From the NCBI GenBank assembly GCA_000149225.2, contig CM000693.1:682001-746000 (forward strand): a stretch of DNA of 64,000 bases, read 5' to 3'. The notes under the pieces were generated by a model. The model was not told the origin of the DNA and did no database searches. It was given only the letters and a program-made list of their open reading frames with translations. Of the stretch, positions 62,466-64,000 are shown piece by piece; positions within the stretch are counted from its first letter, which is position 1; each line of letters starts with the position of its first letter. Source of the DNA: Lachancea kluyveri NRRL Y-12651 (Eukaryota; Ascomycota; Saccharomycetes; Saccharomycetales; Saccharomycetaceae). The position numbers and the translations under genes are program-made.

Positions 62466-63602
62466 ATGTCAAATAGTTTGCAGAAGCAGTTGTTTCTGCA
62501 CAAGTTTAAAAAAGCAGAAGCTCACTTGGGATTATCTGTAGGTGAGGATGATGATGAGGGAAAAGATGGTTTAGGAGATTTGCCATGCATTTCCCCTTCA
62601 CCAAAGTCCAATAAGTCAAGTTCGCATGCTGCACTCCTACCAAACTGGAAGGAATACTTTTCCTTTAATGAAAAAGTTGAGCTATCAGACCAAAACTTCG
62701 TATTGAATACATACTACAATCTTCCTTCTACTACCGAAACTTCTTCGATACCGATATTCATATTTCATCACGGTGCTGGATCATCTGCAATGACCTTTGC
62801 CCCCTTAGCCAAGGAGTTATATGACAGACTTGAAGGTAAGTGTGGCACTTTCTCGTTTGATGCCAGGGGACACGGCCAAAGCAGGCCAATATCAAATGAC
62901 ATCTCAATAAATTATGACCTAGATACGTTTGTTCAGGATTTTAAACTAATGGTAGAAACTTTTTACAATGACTATCTTCTGGAGTTACCACAAGGTAAAT
63001 TGTCTCTAATATTTGTTGGACATAGTCTCGGTGGCAGTATATGCACTTTCTTATTTCACAAACTCAATGAGACAATTCGAAACAAGACGTTAGGTGTTGC
63101 CATGTTTGATATAGTGGAAGAAGCAGCGATCCTAGCCTTAGACAAAGTTGACAGCTTTTTAGCAGCTACACCTAATAATTTCAGAAGCATGGATGAAGCT
63201 GTCGATTGGCATGTAGCCAACGGGCTTTCTAAAACCAGATCAAGTGCGTCAGTAGCGATCCCTGCTCTCTTCCGCGAATCTTCAACGGGAAAAGTGATCC
63301 GAATTACGAATTTGCTTGACTTTAGCCCCTTCTGGAATACGTGGTTTAAGGGGCTGTCCGAAAGATTTGTTTCCTTACCAACAAGTAAATTATTGATTTT
63401 AGCAGGTAACGATAATCTAGACAAGAGGTTGATAATCGGCCAGATGCAAGGCAAATATCAACTCGTTGTATTCCAGGAATCTGGACATTTTATACAAGAG
63501 GATTATCCGGCGAAAACTGCAGTAACACTAATCGATTTCTGGAAGAGAAACGATACCAAGAGTATGATTATTAAGACAAATTGGGGTCATTCAGACAAAT
63601 AA
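62466..63602 (+). CDS. PPE1: Ppe1, PP2A methylesterase
   Basis: This 378-residue protein matches Ppe1 (YHR075C, 400 residues), the alpha/beta hydrolase that removes the methyl ester from the C-terminal Leu of the PP2A catalytic subunits Pph21 and Pph22, opposing Ppm1. The oxyanion segment FHHGAGSSAMTFA lies near residue 100, DARGHGQSRP follows, and the nucleophile Ser is in VGHSLGGSI near residue 187. The catalytic His is probably in ESGHFIQEDYP near residue 340. The N-terminus is acidic and variable. A related protein of the same name has been reported in mitoribosomes of S. cerevisiae. It is convergent with QNS1. Confidence 0.95.
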   Translation: MSNSLQKQLFLHKFKKAEAHLGLSVGEDDDEGKDGLGDLPCISPSPKSNKSSSHAALLPNWKEYFSFNEKVELSDQNFVLNTYYNLPSTTETSSIPIFIFHHGAGSSAMTFAPLAKELYDRLEGKCGTFSFDARGHGQSRPISNDISINYDLDTFVQDFKLMVETFYNDYLLELPQGKLSLIFVGHSLGGSICTFLFHKLNETIRNKTLGVAMFDIVEEAAILALDKVDSFLAATPNNFRSMDEAVDWHVANGLSKTRSSASVAIPALFRESSTGKVIRITNLLDFSPFWNTWFKGLSERFVSLPTSKLLILAGNDNLDKRLIIGQMQGKYQLVVFQESGHFIQEDYPAKTAVTLIDFWKRNDTKSMIIKTNWGHSDK

Positions 63603-63711
63603 AGAAAACAAGGTTTCTATACATAGACTCACATAGTATGAAAATCGTTGCAGAGAAAAGAAAGGAAAAATAACTCACGAAAAACAAATTATTTTATTCT
63701 AGAAAAAAGAT

Positions 63712-64000
63712 CTAATCAACTGACATGATGTCCAAATCGCCGGTTGTGCGTCCTTCACATTGAGCGACAACTTGGTCAATCTTTTTTGAGGCCCAAGTAA
63801 AACGTGGATTAATTAAGAAAGGTCTCAAATCAAACCTGTTATCGTCTGGTGAATATTGCTCCGCATGATAACTTGGTGTTAAAACGGTTTGCTTATGCCT
63901 GTTAATTGCATAGAAGAAAAAAAACCTTTTCACCTTTTCAGCGACTTGGGCTGGTGACAGTTTTGGAGTCCACTCGTGCAGTAACTTCAAAAACATAGAA
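63712..64000 (-). CDS. QNS1: Qns1 C-terminus, glutamine-dependent NAD+ synthetase, 5' end cut
   Basis: The last 95 or so codons of the gene are present; the N-terminus lies beyond the right edge. The frame runs without a stop to position 64000. [41 protein letters not shown] and [20 protein letters not shown] are the conserved end of Qns1 (YHR074W, 714 residues), which amidates deamido-NAD to NAD+ using glutamine. The last residues DLDIMSVD match the orthologue. It lies next to PPE1, as on S. cerevisiae chromosome VIII. Confidence 0.96.
   Translation of the reverse strand, partial: SMFLKLLHEWTPKLSPAQVAEKVKRFFFFYAINRHKQTVLTPSYHAEQYSPDDNRFDLRPFLINPRFTWASKKIDQVVAQCEGRTTGDLDIMSVD

Overview
The window is budding-yeast nuclear DNA, from the family Saccharomycetaceae. 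It carries about 31 tightly packed genes, nearly all intronless, with a few short introns that use the yeast signals GTATGT, TACTAAC or TATTAAC, and AG. The products match known yeast proteins along their length, but they differ too much from the Saccharomyces cerevisiae proteins (as I remember them) to be that species or a very close relative. No rRNA, tRNA, CRISPR array, transposon or LTR element was found.

Gene order is the clearest clue to the lineage. In S. cerevisiae these genes sit in two separate blocks, roughly YDR322-YDR334 on chromosome IV and YHR074-YHR087 on chromosome VIII. Here the two sets are interleaved along one chromosome, and the one pair kept in both blocks (LAM2/YSP2 and LAM4) is a single gene. 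This is the order expected before the whole-genome duplication, so the host is probably a non-WGD yeast (Zygosaccharomyces, Torulaspora, Lachancea or Kluyveromyces type). I cannot name the genus from sequence alone.

Layout, left to right. 0-18 kb: RTC3 (partial), SWR1, an unrecognised 315-residue gene, NAM8, IPI1, RQC1, STE12 and SAM35. 18-30 kb: IRC3, KSP1, GPI8, UBX5, LRP1, an unrecognised 152-residue gene and PEX3. 30-48 kb: SKP1, a LAM2/LAM4-type sterol transporter, SAE3 (spliced), IRE1, YCG1, UTP4 and the YHR078W orthologue. 47-64 kb: PEP7, NMD2 (spliced, with a 6-base first exon), PTC7 (with a retainable in-frame intron), TIM11, MRPL35, a 2.5-kb stretch with no convincing gene, a TMA108-like M1 aminopeptidase, PPE1 and the QNS1 C-terminus.

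Most genes are unrelated housekeeping functions: chromatin remodelling, ribosome biogenesis and quality control, RNA decay, mitochondria, ER quality control, GPI anchoring, peroxisomes, condensin and endosomal traffic. There is no operon-like logic. Regulation can be read in places: PAC plus RRPE ribosome-biogenesis modules at IPI1/RQC1, LRP1 and UTP4; three pheromone response elements in front of STE12; a palindrome and a URS1-like site in front of SAE3; and a perfect inverted repeat with two CACGTG boxes near 7.35 kb. The strongest items for a second look are the PTC7 in-frame intron, the M1 protein with an altered substrate motif, the three unrecognised genes, and the regulatory palindromes.
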